NCBI GenBank assembly: GCA_002943765.1
Contig: PQWQ01000007.1
Span: 312,501-376,500, forward strand
DNA length: 64,000 bases
Direction: 5' to 3'
From: Psoroptes ovis
Taxonomy: Eukaryota > Arthropoda > Arachnida > Sarcoptiformes > Psoroptidae
Shown here: in pieces, positions 12,201 through 24,834 of the stretch
Layout: every line of letters starts with the position of its first letter
Position numbering within the stretch: the stretch's first letter is position 1
Notes under the pieces: model-generated
The model's input: only the letters and a program-made list of their open reading frames with translations
The model's database searches: none
What the model was told of the DNA's origin: nothing
Translations under genes and position numbers: made by a program

Positions 12201-13950
12201 CCTAAATAGAATTAGTTTTCCATCACTCTTTCCACAGAAAACATACGTGATTCTTGTTCAAATTTTCATCTCCACGAGAAAATTCACTCGAATATTTGAA
12301 ATATTAATGTTTGTCGAAATTAATTTATTAAAAATAATTCAAATATTAATAGAATACATAGGAATATTAACAGCAGAAGCAGCGATCTTGAATTACAAAT
12401 TTAATTCTCTTTGAATTGAATTGAATTTTCGAAAAAGTTTGAACAAATAAGAATATTTGATGTATTTATGTATGTTTTTTGAAGAATTACACATAATCAA
12501 ACATCAAACATAAGAATATTCTGTTGTTTTTGATTCGAAATGGAATATTTAAAAAAATTTAATTAATTTTTTTCACAAATCAAAAACTTTAATTCCATGA
12601 TCTTAGAATTTTCATTTGAAAATTTTAAAAAATGAAATTCAATTGAATTTCGGTCCAGAATTTTTCAAAATGCTCTGCAGTAAGATTAAAGGTGTATGCT
12701 TTGTGTTCATGAGTTTGAAATTTTAAATTTTGAAAAAAATTAAAAAACTTTCAACTTGCAAATTTTTGACCAAAATATAAATGAATTATTATCCATGAAT
12801 TATCTGTGTAAGGTCCGTGACTGGAAAGTTGAAATTTGACATTTGTTTTTTAGCCCAACTCTTTCAATAAAAAAGTTTCAAAATCTTATTTATCCAAAAG
12901 CGTATGTAATCAATTGTCTATTGAATCAAAAATTTACCGAATTTGGAAATCTTGCCAATCTTTAATCAAAACACTGAATGACGGGGAAAAAACAATACAT
13001 TTTCAATTATATGAAACACAATGTAAAACATTGAGTTTGATCGAAATTGAACGAGCGAAAAATACAATTCGATTCAGCCAATTCATTTTCCACCACCGAC
13101 GCAATTTCGTGTCGACACCATTACATTACATTTACACGATATTATTTCATCGAAAAATGTAATTATTATTATCATAAAAAACAAAACAAAACAAACCAAA
13201 CAAGATCGAAAAACAACAAGCCTTTTTCAATTATTGAACTCGAAGCTTTTCGAGACAACATCGAGAGAAATGAAAAGATCGAAGGATGATGATCAAAGTT
13301 TCAAATTACAAATTTGTCAAAACAAAAATGAATTATTTCAATGGTTTTAGCCTTAATAAAATTTTTACAAATTGATTAATCATTTATTATGGAAAAGAAC
13401 CTAGGGAAGTGACTGAGGAAAAAAAAATTTAATTGAAAATCTGTTGTTTTCATTTAGTTTTTTTTTGAAAAAATGAAAATAATTTAAACCTTGAACCTTA
13501 TTAGTTTATTGATAATAATAATAATAATAATCGAATGAATCGAATTAACTTTTCAAATTATTCAAAGATGATTATTATTGAAAATAATCAAAGATAATAA
13601 TAATAATAATGATAAAGGTGCGTCTTCAAATTTCATATCCGCTAGAAAATAATAATAATAACCATGATGAAATCGATGATTATTATTATTTCGATTAATA
13701 TTCCAATGGTGATCGGGGCACCATTTTGGCTATGAAGTTTTTTTTTCAAAAACAGAAACTTTGAAAATAACAAATTACTATTTTTTTACTATTTTTAGGG
13801 TAAGGCCATAAGCTATGGCTATTGTTTTGTTCGATTTACCTTGACCCTGGTATTTTTGCATTGTTTTCATTGTTTTTTAGGTTTCTTTTTCTTATTAATT
13901 TCTGTATTGTTTCTGTATACATATCTTCTATGTGATCAATATTGGATATT

Positions 13951-13974
13951 TGATGATGATGATGATGATGATGA
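13951..13974 (+). repeat. (TGA/GAT)8 microsatellite
   Basis: Eight perfect GAT-type units lie in otherwise AT-rich DNA and end in TGATCA. No surrounding open frame suggests an aspartate run. Confidence 0.9.
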
Positions 13975-16381
13975 TCAATAATTTTATTCAGATTTGCGTT
14001 GGCGTTTTGATAAATTGAATTTTTTTATTTTTGGAAATTTTTCAAGAAATAATCGAATTTGTGCTGTTGCTGTTATTGCTTTGTTTTGATCAGAAATTTT
14101 TTCCATTAAAAACTAATCAATATGCATAGTAAATAGCAGAGAGAAGAGGAGAGAATAGAGCCAAAAACATCTTCGAATAATAATTTACACTTGTAATTTT
14201 TTTGTTTTTGTGAATTATTGGGTTATGTGTATGTGCTGTATTGGATGTGTGTGTATTTCAATATTCTTCAAATGCTTTTTGAATTATCTAAAAGGTATTA
14301 AGTCTATTTTTGGGTAAAGTGTGAAATTTTTGTTCCTTCTCTCCTTCTTCATCATCCAATCGAATCGATTCGACCTCACCTTTTATCATGTTTTTAACAT
14401 TATTATTGATTATCGTTATTTTGAATAAGTTCAGCTTTGAAAAATTTACCTTTCAGTCTTAATATTTGCCAGTCAATTTCCGCCATTGAAATTCAATAAT
14501 ATTTATGTCTAATATGTCTGTGTTCACCGATTTGATTATTGCTGTATTTTCTATACAAAATAATTATTTTATAATTTCTTACATCTGGTGCTTAAGATTT
14601 TTTTTCTTCTTCTTATTATTCCATTCAATAATTATTCATTCCATTGAATTTCTATTCAGTAATTATTGATATTGATTTAATTAATTAAAAAAAATCAAAA
14701 GTTTATTTTTTATTTTTTCAAAGGCTATTGTTAAGGTTATAATGTGTGCATTATTAAAATTATTTTAAGATTGTTTTAACTCATATTTTTCAGACAGTTG
14801 TTTAATCGGTTAATTGAAGATTAATTCTTTTGATTTGAAGGTTAATCAATTTCTTTTGGCCAAACATCCTTTGGTTCGTGAGTCCAATAAATAGCATTAG
14901 TGAATTGTTACGGTGATTAATTAAAATGTTACAAATTTTTTAATACAAAGTTGATTAAACCAAATATACACAGAGTTTCAAAAATCGATTAATCTTTAAT
15001 GTTTACTTTGCATTTAATGATGTTTGAAATGATGTTTTACACCAAAAAAACCAAATAAATTTCAATACAATGTGTGTGGTATATATGAATTATACCATAT
15101 TCAAATATTTAGAAAAATCATAAATTTCATTTTCATTTTGTCATTTTATTATCGTTCGTATCAACTTCATTCAACTTTGCAATTTTGTTCATGTTTCGGT
15201 TCGGTCATAATATGCCTTGAAAAATAAAGGAAAAAATTTTCCTTTATTTTCAATTTTTGGTTATTGGGTTTCATACCGGAACCATAGAACCAAAGTTGAT
15301 CGAAAAATCCATTTAAAATTCATTAATTTAGTTGCTTTAAATTACGAACAAACGAACAAAAAATTGTAATTAAAATGCTTCGATTGTTGTTGTTGCTGTT
15401 TGGTTTTTTTTATTTATGAATATTTGTACGAATATGCTTACAATGAAGTTTTAATGCTTAAAGTTTTAATTCATAGTTTTAAAGTTAAATTTCGTAATTT
15501 TATCATTTGAAATTCCATTATAAACCATGAAAATAAACTTAAAAACTTAAAACCATCGTAATTTTGACCCCTTTTTTTCAAGATTTATTTTCCATAAATT
15601 CTCATATTTGTTGTTCACATTTACATTCATTCATGATGTATATATGGGTGGCACACGCACACACATAACACATTATATTTTCCAATCGATATATTTTTAA
15701 TGATAATAAATAAAGAATTTTTCGAATATTTGAATATTTCTTTGTTTCATTTCGAACAAATGTTGGTGATTCGGATGTCAATTCGGAAAAACGATGCCAC
15801 TTTGGCATTTTTTGGGTGTCCTATTTATTTGTCCAAATGGAATTTCAATTTACTCTCGGTGGTCGTAAATCAGTGAAATCATCGAAAGAAAATAATTTCA
15901 AATTCTCTGCTTAATCAGATTTTTTGTCAAATTTTTTTCTTTGACCAATTTGAATGTTGACAAAAATAAACTCTGAATAACTGACTTTATTTTTTCCACA
16001 TAATGAAATATTTCACTGCGAGAAAATCAATTAAAAATATCAATTATTTTAGCCATCACTGATGTATGTGTGTGTGATCATTGTGGTATTCGTGGTTATT
16101 TATAGCTTTTAATAGATATTCAGTCGACAAAATATAGGGAGACAAAATATGTAAATCAACTCGCCATCACATCACTTCACAATGACTGATAATGATGATG
16201 TGATACACCAACAAAACAAAGCCAGAAAAACATTTGCATAACAATCAACCAAAAATTTTAATTTGGGCATTTTTCATAATTTTACAATTATGACACAATA
16301 CGCATTAATATACTGTATGCATCAGCCTTATAATTGTCAACATTTGGACAATTTTAAATTTTTTTTCATCTCGGTCATATA

Positions 16382-16461
16382 ATAGGGTGTCCGAAAAGTT
16401 TTTGCCGATTATATCGTAGACATTCATTGGAAATTTGGCAAGAAGTTTATGGACAACCTCA
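16382..16461 (+). mobile_element. MITE copy 7 (core A, decayed)
   Basis: The left end reads ATAGGGTGTCCGAAAAG. The core has CATTCATTGGAAATTTGGC, and the right arm GAAGTTTATGGACAACCTCA has lost the TTTTCGG match. It lies inside an 85-codon minus-strand open frame (16305-16562), which is therefore not a real gene. Confidence 0.82.
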
Positions 16462-19008
16462 TAGTGAAGATAATGGCAGCCAATTTTTTTTGGCCATGTT
16501 GATTTAATTGCAAATTTTCTACCAACTTGTTTGCCACCATTTTTCTGCCATACCCATGCCATTCAAACATCTTTTTTTATCTTTTATTTTTGTCATCTTT
16601 TTCCATATTTTTTGAATTATGTAATGATGATATGGACACAAACAACAAATAAGATAATCGAAAATCATATATCAAAGATATTCATTGAAATAATGAAGAA
16701 TTTTCCCTGAATAAGTAAAAAAACAATTAAACAAATTTCCTTGTTTGATAATAATCTAAGAATCTTTCTAAAAAAATTGAAATTCCAAAGACAATGCCTC
16801 CAAAAAACAATGACAAATTTTTATTGGTGGACAATTGAATATTATTGTCATTATATTGTATAATACGTGATTATTATTATGATTATTATTTTTGATTGTT
16901 TTTTTCAAAATTCAATTGACATTTCGATTTACAATTTTTGAATTGTTTTTTGCCATTTTTTACGAAACACCACCCATATGGTCGTTTGTAATTAAATAAA
17001 TTTTATTTAAAACAAACAAACAAATGATGAATCGTTACAAATGAAATGTGTATGTGTGTTGGTGAGTCTATTCAAATCATTCTTCATTGAATCATATTTG
17101 AATTTATTTTAATTTTTGAATTTTTGAAAATTCAAATCAACAATTGCAATCCATTAAAAAATATATTTATGAAAATATTTGTCATTCATTCATTCAATCA
17201 TTTATTTCATTCAATTTCATTAATAATCAACACTGTGTGTTTGTAGCTTTATCTACTACAATCTACGAATCTATCTACGAATAATAATTATGATGATACG
17301 AGTATTATTTGTGTACAACGGTTATCACAAACAAACAAACAAATAATAATAATTATTTGGATATAAATGAATTTGTTGTTGATGACCAGATGTGTGATTA
17401 ATTTTTTCAAAAAATAAAAAATTTCAATTGAAAAGTTTATTTTTCATCCCGAATCATTCCAAACATTTATTTCGAATGTATTTCAAATGTCAAAATAGAA
17501 TAATAATTTCAAATTCATTATTGATGCTGTCATATTGAAATAGATATAGTACTTTGGGCTCATCAACCAAACAAAACAATTTCGAAAAAGATCAAACTGT
17601 TGTTGTTCAGTTGTGTGTGTGTGTGGTTAGAGTTACGTGATTGTAATTTAGAATCAATTAAATTAAAATAATAAGAGTTGAACGTCCAAATGAGAGACAT
17701 GGAGATGGATAGGAAGATGGACGGATGAATGAATATTGTATGGATGTGGTGAGTAGAAAAAAAACGAACGAAAAAAAAACTGAAAAATTTCAATGCAATC
17801 CCATATAACGAAATATCTATAACCTTAACGAAAATGTATGATAACCTTTTTCATTGAATTTTTATTTTTTGAAAAATTTTCATTTTTGTCGTTGTTGAAT
17901 ATATTATCCATTCGTACGTTTTGGGCTGTGGTCGTTCTTTCGTTTGTTTTGTTGTTTTTCCACAATCAAATTCGTCCAAATTACTTCTCTGGAACTTTTG
18001 AATGATTAAAACTTCCAAGTTTCACATTTTTCAAAAATTTCAAACAAAATTCAAGTTGGACAATTGCACCGGCAGATGGCAGATTTTTGTTTTAAATTTC
18101 AAATTCAAAAATCAAAAATATTTAACCATTGATTTGATTTGAATTTTGATTTGAATTATTTCTTTGAGGTAGTAGTTTCTCAGGTCATTTTTTGATGAAA
18201 ATTTTAAATTTTAAATGCATTTATTTATAAATATTACTTTAAAAAATCAAGGTGTTGTCGATCTAAATTTGAAAATTTTTTCGAAAAAAATAAATGAAAT
18301 AACCAGTTAACCCTATTAAATAACTGTTTTGGACTAGTAATTTGAAAAATTTGAAATGTTTTTTCAATTTTTTTATGATATAATATATGCTAATATTTAT
18401 TTTACTTTATTTTTCCATCTACAACCTTTGAGAAAAATTTTAAAAAATGATGACACTTGTCACGATGTTTTCAATTGAAAATCAAAGATTGTTGGTTTCA
18501 TTCATTGAAATTCAATGATGAACGGTATTTTAGCAGTAGATCAAAGTTGAATTCAGAAATTGAACTCCGAAATTGAATTTTGAATTGAATTTCAACAACA
18601 ATTCAATTCAATCAATGATGATCAAAATGTAAAGATTATTATTACGATGATTATGATTATCATTCATTGTTCAAACAAATAAACCTTTAAGATTAAATAC
18701 AATAAACATTTTATATTTCATGTATGAGCGCTTATATGCACAATTGAGCCATCATCATCATTCGCCACAATCATCAAATGGTTTGATTTTTTATTTTTTT
18801 GAAATTATTTTCCTGAAAATTTTTAAAAATCAAAATTGAATTGATCCTATTCAAATCTTTACCTTAAATGAAACGGAACACACACAATTCAAACAAATAA
18901 ATGTGTAACGCCTTGGACATACGAATATTTTTGAATAGTTTGTTTGTCGAATTATGATTATCATTGAAATTAGTCAACAATTGATATCAACTGACTATTG
19001 AATATTCA

Positions 19009-19026
19009 AAAAAAAAAAAAAAAAAA
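19009..19026 (+). repeat. Poly(A) tract
   Basis: About 18 consecutive A residues, without a recognisable retroposed body before it. Length may be uncertain, as homopolymers are prone to sequencing error. Confidence 0.8.
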
Positions 19027-19497
19027 TTGTACAATTTCGAACATCCTTAACATTATGATTTTGATTTGACTTTTTGATTTGTTTTTGAATTGTTTGAATT
19101 CAATTTTTCAAAATTCAACATTTTTCAACAAATAATTCAAATAACTATTTATTTATTTATTTTGTAACAACAACAATATAATAATAATTGATATATCGTG
19201 GCCAAATCAATGATTTAAAAATATATTCGAAGGTATTTGGTTTGAATTTTCTTTGAAAAAAAAAAAAAGAAATTCAGATATTCAATTATATATCAATTGA
19301 ATTTTTTTTTTTTTTTGAATCTGTTTGAATGTGTGCCTATTCATTTATGATAGCTTTGTAATAATAAATGAATTGTTTACATATCTTTCAAAATTTAATC
19401 ATTTTGGTTGAACCATTTTTCACTCCATAATTTGAATTTAAATAGTTTGTGTGTGGCCGGCCAATTGACTCGATGCCAATGACTCAATGATAATGAA

Positions 19498-19518
19498 ATG
19501 ATGATGATGATGATGATG
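19498..19518 (+). repeat. (ATG)7 microsatellite
   Basis: Seven ATG units followed by GTGGTG. It is not in an open frame that would give a methionine or aspartate run. Confidence 0.88.
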
Positions 19519-20272
19519 GTGGTGATAGTTATTGATTGTTAATAACCGGATTAACATCAGATAAATAGGTTTGATCGAATTGTTTTACTCAGAATTCTTC
19601 GATTGCATCGAATAATAATAATTGTATTATCGTATATTAAGCAAAGATCATAACGTGATCGATGATTGATCGATCGATCAATTATCATTATGATTACGAT
19701 TATTTGAAAAATATTTATCTGAATAAAGGTTACAACCACTGAAAAAAAAAAATTTCTTCTCAATGAATGAATGATCATCTTTTGAATGATCACAAACAAC
19801 ACAAACATATCTCCATGTATATATTGGATCAATTAGTTTTTATCTCTGACCATTTTTTTTCGGGTCGTTTTTTCAAATATTTAGTGATGATAATTGTTTT
19901 GAATCTGGAAAATTTCGATGATGATTATTATTACTTACTATTATCATTATTATTGTTCATAGATCATCAACGTTCGATGATGATTATGATGATGATAAAG
20001 ATGATAAATATTTGAAAAAATGAAAAAAAAAATTTATTATCATGGACAAATTATCGATTGTAAATCACGAATTTCGCTTTTCTGATCTGACCAATTTTTT
20101 ACCAATCATTCATTCATTCAGCGTATTTCCATCCTCAAAAATATTTCGGATTTCGTTGATAATATCTATTTGATTTTATTTTTCAATACAATCGCGTAAA
20201 TATATTAATGATTATTACAATAATAATAATCAATGCATGATCAAAATAATGAAAAAATCAAAAATGAAAATG

Positions 20273-20290
20273 ATTGATTGATCAATCAAT
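20273..20290. repeat. 18-bp perfect palindrome
   Basis: The sequence ATTGATTGATCAATCAAT is self-complementary and runs straight into another CGATTGAT. Related palindromes occur at 19665-19682 and 54455-54470, all built from ATTGAT/ATCAAT units. Confidence 0.8.
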
Positions 20291-20905
20291 CGATTGATTT
20301 TCGTACTTTTTTCGTTTCGTATTCGACCAAATGAATCAAAAATTCAAAAAAAAAACAACCCGGAATATCATGCAATTGATTGTTCAATATTCTTAAATTT
20401 GACATTTTCAATTTTTCAATGAGAAAAAATTGTAACAATATTTTTACCTTAAAAATTAAATGGTGATATAATGAAATGAAATATATTTCATTGTCAAAAT
20501 CATTATTACTCAATAATAATGAAGTTATTGAATGTTAATGTTTTGAATTTTGACATAATCAAAATCAAAAATGAATAAATAAATAAATGAGTAAACATCA
20601 TTGATTTTTTGATTGATTAATTTATATTTTTTGGGAATTGATTATTCAATTCATTCATTCATTTATTCATTCATTCTATGGTCTTACGATTCGAAATAAA
20701 ATTCAATTGTACTATTTGAAATCGTATTCAATTCATTGATTCATTCAATTCCTCCATTCGAAATGATTTATTCTCTCTTGGTTGAATGATTGAATTGGCA
20801 AAAGTATTCCGCCAAATACATTAGACAGGAAAAATTTTGTTAAGATGGGCGAGTATATGGTAGTTTTCAATGATAATTTTCATTTTTCGTTCGTCTCTAT
20901 TTAAG

Positions 20906-21042
20906 GCGATCGATTCCAATCATCACGCATCATCATGTTTTCGTTTATATCATCATCATCAATGTTTGTATCGAACAATGGTCAATACGCGTAATGGTGT
21001 ACAATCTTGTTCATCGATGAGTTCGAGTGTGTATTGCTGTGT
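20906..21042 (+). CDS. Candidate coding exon (partial gene)
   Basis: This island is visibly richer in G and C than its surroundings. After TCTCTATTTAAG (possible acceptor) the frame reads AIDSNHHASSCFRLYHHHQ and on through CLYRTMVNTRNGVQSCSS. It contains several Cys, His and Ser residues and uses C-ending codons. Possible donors are GTATTG at 21031 and GTATGT at 21043, and a TAA follows at 21050 in the same frame. I recognise no domain. The start and end phases are unconfirmed, and no partner exon can be joined with confidence. The overlapping 142-codon frame at 21027-21455 looks like phenylalanine-rich noise. Confidence 0.33.
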
Positions 21043-21684
21043 GTATGTGTAATCAACGAATCAATCAAAATTCAAAATTCATTGAATGCTTTTCATTGAA
21101 TTCTTTCTCGATCTATCGAGCAACAAATGAATTTTTCATCATCAAAATCAATTGTTTGAATGATTTCATTTATTTATTCATTCATTCATTTTTCCCTTGG
21201 TTTTTCTCGATGATAATTATCAGCTTGATTGGATTTTTGGATGTTTTGATTCGATTCGTTGTGATTTTCGATTTTTCTGTGTTGAATTTGAATTCAATTT
21301 TTCTGGTTCACTTCGATCGTCTTGGGCGTTGTTTATTTTTTTGGCAAAATTATTTTTCAATAATTTTCTTTCAACTCAGCCATTCATTCAATCATCAATC
21401 GAACAATGATAATAATAATAATAAAATATTGACATTCAATTGTTTGTGTGAATAAACGGAATTGTAAAAATGAAAATTTTTCTGGTCGTTTTTCCACATT
21501 GAAAAATCATTATTTCAAATAATAATAATAATTCAAATTCAATCATTCATTCAGAAAATATTTTTATTATTTTGTTCAAAAAAAATCGTGATTGATTGAA
21601 TTCAATGAATTCATTGAGAAAAAAATTGAAATGAAATGAAATAAAATTTTGAATTTGAATTTTGAACAAAGAAAAATGAAAATA

Positions 21685-21765
21685 TTGGGTCGTCCGAATA
21701 GTTTTTGCCGATTTACTAATTGAAAAATAGTTTGAAAATCGGCAAATACTTTTCGGACAACCTAA
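21685..21765 (+). mobile_element. MITE copy 8 (core C)
   Basis: The element is 81 bp with ends TTGGGTCGTCCGAATAG and TTTTCGGACAACCTAA, and TA on the right. The centre (TTTACTAATTGAAAAATAG) differs from core A and resembles the copies at 28483 and, inverted, at 46496. Confidence 0.9.
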
Positions 21766-24273
21766 TATTTACCTTTTCACAAAATAGTTCAATCTGTGTG
21801 TGATAGCTGTTGTCGAAATGAACAAAAATGAATCAATGCCTCGAAATTGAATTGTCAACCGAGAAAAATTTGTTTCGAAATTATTTTTGCCCAAGTCAAA
21901 TCATTCTGATGATGAACCCTTTGCTTCACACGATTTTTCCTTGAAGAATTCAATCAGAAAAAATATCGAATCGAATCCAATTCGTGGCATCCATGGTAAC
22001 CTCAGGGCTGTGTGTATATAAATCAACTGTTGTTTGTTACAAAAAAAATTGAAATGAAAACTAATTTTTCAAGTTGTCATATTTTTGATTGGTATATTCG
22101 AAAACAATAGTCTTTGAGAAAATTTATGTGTGTATCCTTTTTTATTGAGGGTGAAGAAAGCAACCATTGAATTTTAAATGAATAAAACGACCATGTGTTT
22201 CAGTCATTTTCGATTTGAAATTTTAATTTATGAATTGAACCCAAACATCAGCATCCACTGTGAAAAACAATTATTAATTTTTAGTTTTGAAAATTAAATG
22301 TCAAATCGAAAAATGACGTTCAAATGTCAAAGATTGACAATTCTATCAAAATAATGGTAAAATTGAAAATTGTCATAAATTTCAACCCTTTTTTTTGTAT
22401 GGTGTTGATTTTGAAAAAAAACATCATCACTGTCAACGAGCATTTGAACATTATTTGAACATATGTCCAATTGCTCAATTGATCAGCTCGATGCTTTGTA
22501 CCTCTGAAAAAATTTGAATTCAATTAAATTCAATTCGAAATTTTAAATCTTTTTTCTGTTGATAAACATCCAAAACTTGCAAAATGTAAATCATGTCAAA
22601 TACATCTATTATTTCTATTATTTCATCGAGAGACAAGATAATTCAATTTTTAAAAGCTTAAAATACACTAAAATTTTTCAAGAAAATTAATAATGCTACC
22701 GGAAATAGTTTATTTGATTATAACGAAGCATTACACTACAAAAAATTCATATTTTACATCAGCATTTTGGTCCGAAATATGAACGAGAGCAGCCAAAAAT
22801 GATTCGTATAATTTGTGTGTAATTATACATTGTTTTATGTCCACAGTTTATACCCATCATAAACATGTATTCAAACATTATTATCATCATTCTGTTCAAG
22901 TGGATATATTTATATACCGAAATTACTAACAAAGAAAATTCACATCGAAATTTATATATTCTTTGCTTGAAGCATCCATTTGTTTGATTCATTCATTTGA
23001 TTGTATAATTTTCATTGAGAAAATGCTATTTTTGGACAATGTACAGTAGCAGCCATGGAAATTCATAATTGAAAATTTAATTTTCGACAATTTGTTTGCT
23101 TATTTCGCGACATTTTCGCTCGAAAATATTATCATTCATAAAACATTTAAAGTTTTACGAAAATAATAATAATAATTTGTCAACTACGGTTATTATTATT
23201 ATCATTATTGTATTCGACTTAATCGTAGAAAAATGATAATTTTTATAATTTTTCAAATTTGATAAGTTATAGTCCGAAGTCAAAGATTTATTTATTGTGA
23301 ATTTTCTTAGGGTCAAATCTTTCTTTTGCATTGATTTATTTATTTGTTTCCATATAAATTATGATTTAAAAAAATTATTTAATGAATATGATAATTATAT
23401 TTATGCATTGTCCATTCTATTCAAACGATGCTCACCAAAAATAACCCGAAGAATGAATGAATGTTTTCTATGCATTAATTTGAATTACTGAATCTAATAA
23501 TAATGAATATTGTATATGTGCTTGACAATAATCATTAGAAAATTTTCAAATTCGCTTTGAATCTTTATCCTAATTATTATTATTATAGAATCAGTAAATC
23601 AGTGAATAAAGTTCAAAAAATGATAAAAAATAAAAAATAATCTTTGATTTTAAATTTTAATTTCAAATTATAAAATCTCTTTTGTTTAATCATATACCAT
23701 CTTTTGAAGACAATCACTGACCAAATGGTCATTTAAATGATTTTGTCTTCGAAAGATTTTTTAACAAGAAAATCATAATTATACTTAAATATTGAATGAG
23801 TGAATGTTGAATGAATGAATGAATCAAAAAAAAATAAAAAAATCTTCAGCCCTTTTTGACAACGGAAATATTATCATTATTATGATTATTATTATTATTA
23901 TAATATCTAATTGTCATTACATGAACAATAAAAAGAGATGGAAAATTCATAAAAATAATAGCAGCAGCAAAATTATTATCATCAAGCTAGGATTGATGGA
24001 TATAGCTATAGATTTATGTTTATGAGTGTATAATAATATCTGTAATCATTTGAAATTGACCTAACACCATTATTGTTGTCGTTGTTGTTTCGTTGTTTTG
24101 AATTGGTTGATTATTATCATTAATATTTGTTATTATTCGTTATGGTCAAATTCATTCATAAATTTTTTTTTCCATTTTTTTAATTGTTTTATCATCATTA
24201 AAATTATTATCATTTTTTGTTTTTGAATTTCAAATTTTCCAAATTCAGGTTTTTTAGGCTGTTAAGCTGTTTG

Positions 24274-24289
24274 GCTGCTGCTGCTGCTG
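24274..24289 (+). repeat. (GCT)5 microsatellite
   Basis: Short perfect CTG/GCT run preceded by GTTAAGCTGTTTG. Similar CTG/GCA runs occur at 31603, 40168 and 60788. Confidence 0.85.
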
Positions 24290-24753
24290 TTATTTGTGTT
24301 TGTACTGTAGTTGATGATGATTTTAATAACGATTGAAATTTATCATCGCTGTCGTCGTTGATAATTTTGTTTTTTCGAAAATTTCAACTACTGGTCATTT
24401 GTCATTATTACAATCCATCACATTTTTTGATGATTATTATTTTGATGAAAATAATTATTAATTTTTTGTTTTGTTTTGTTTCTTATTATTATTCAAGAAA
24501 TAATGATAATAATTGACCGAAATGTGATTATCTATTAGTTCATCTTTTGAATTTTTCGTTCGTTCATTCATTCATTTGTCCTGTTGATGGAAAATTTCAT
24601 TGTTTATCATTCATTTTATGTCACAACTAAATGAAAAAAATTTCTGATAATGATACTTTGAAAAAATAGAATAATAAAGGAATGAATAAATAAAATGAAT
24701 AATGGGTGTAATACAGGTAGTATTTTCATACGATAATGGCTATGATGATATAA

Positions 24754-24834
24754 TTAGGCTGTCCGGAAAGTTTTCCGCCGGTTATATCGTAGAAAATCAT
24801 TGAAAAATCGGCAAAAACTTTTCGGACAGCCTAT
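24754..24834 (+). mobile_element. MITE copy 9 (core A)
   Basis: The left end TTAGGCTGTCCGGAAAG is intact, the A core is clear and the right arm is AAAACTTTTCGGACAGCC. The final CCTAA has become CCTAT, so the right target-site TA is not obvious. Confidence 0.9.

Larger units (their letters stand above)
9220..20905. other. Long non-genic AT-rich stretch
   Basis: This 11.7-kb tract holds only one MITE (16382), the sparsest part of the window. It carries (GAT)n at 13951, (ATG)n at 19498, poly(A) at 19009-19026, and palindromes at 19665-19682 and 20273-20290. A minus-strand frame at 10305-10673 (122 codons) and plus-strand frames at 12914-13289 have varied composition but lack convincing splice sites or recognisable motifs. 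ACCAACC-like runs at 11105-11150 resemble untranslated exon sequence, without further support. Confidence 0.5.

Noticed and set aside
13837..13870. Minus-strand donor-like GTCAAG/GTAAAT with a short ATG frame before it
   Set aside because: Only about a dozen codons are open and no other evidence for a first exon exists.
16305..16562. 85-codon minus-strand frame that looks protein-like
   Set aside because: Its second half is a translated MITE (copy 7). The remainder has no support.
21027..21455. 142-codon plus-strand open frame
   Set aside because: Phenylalanine/isoleucine/serine-rich reading of TTTC/ATTC simple sequence with GAAT repeats; no motif and no clear splice sites. Only its overlap with the 20906 island is of interest.
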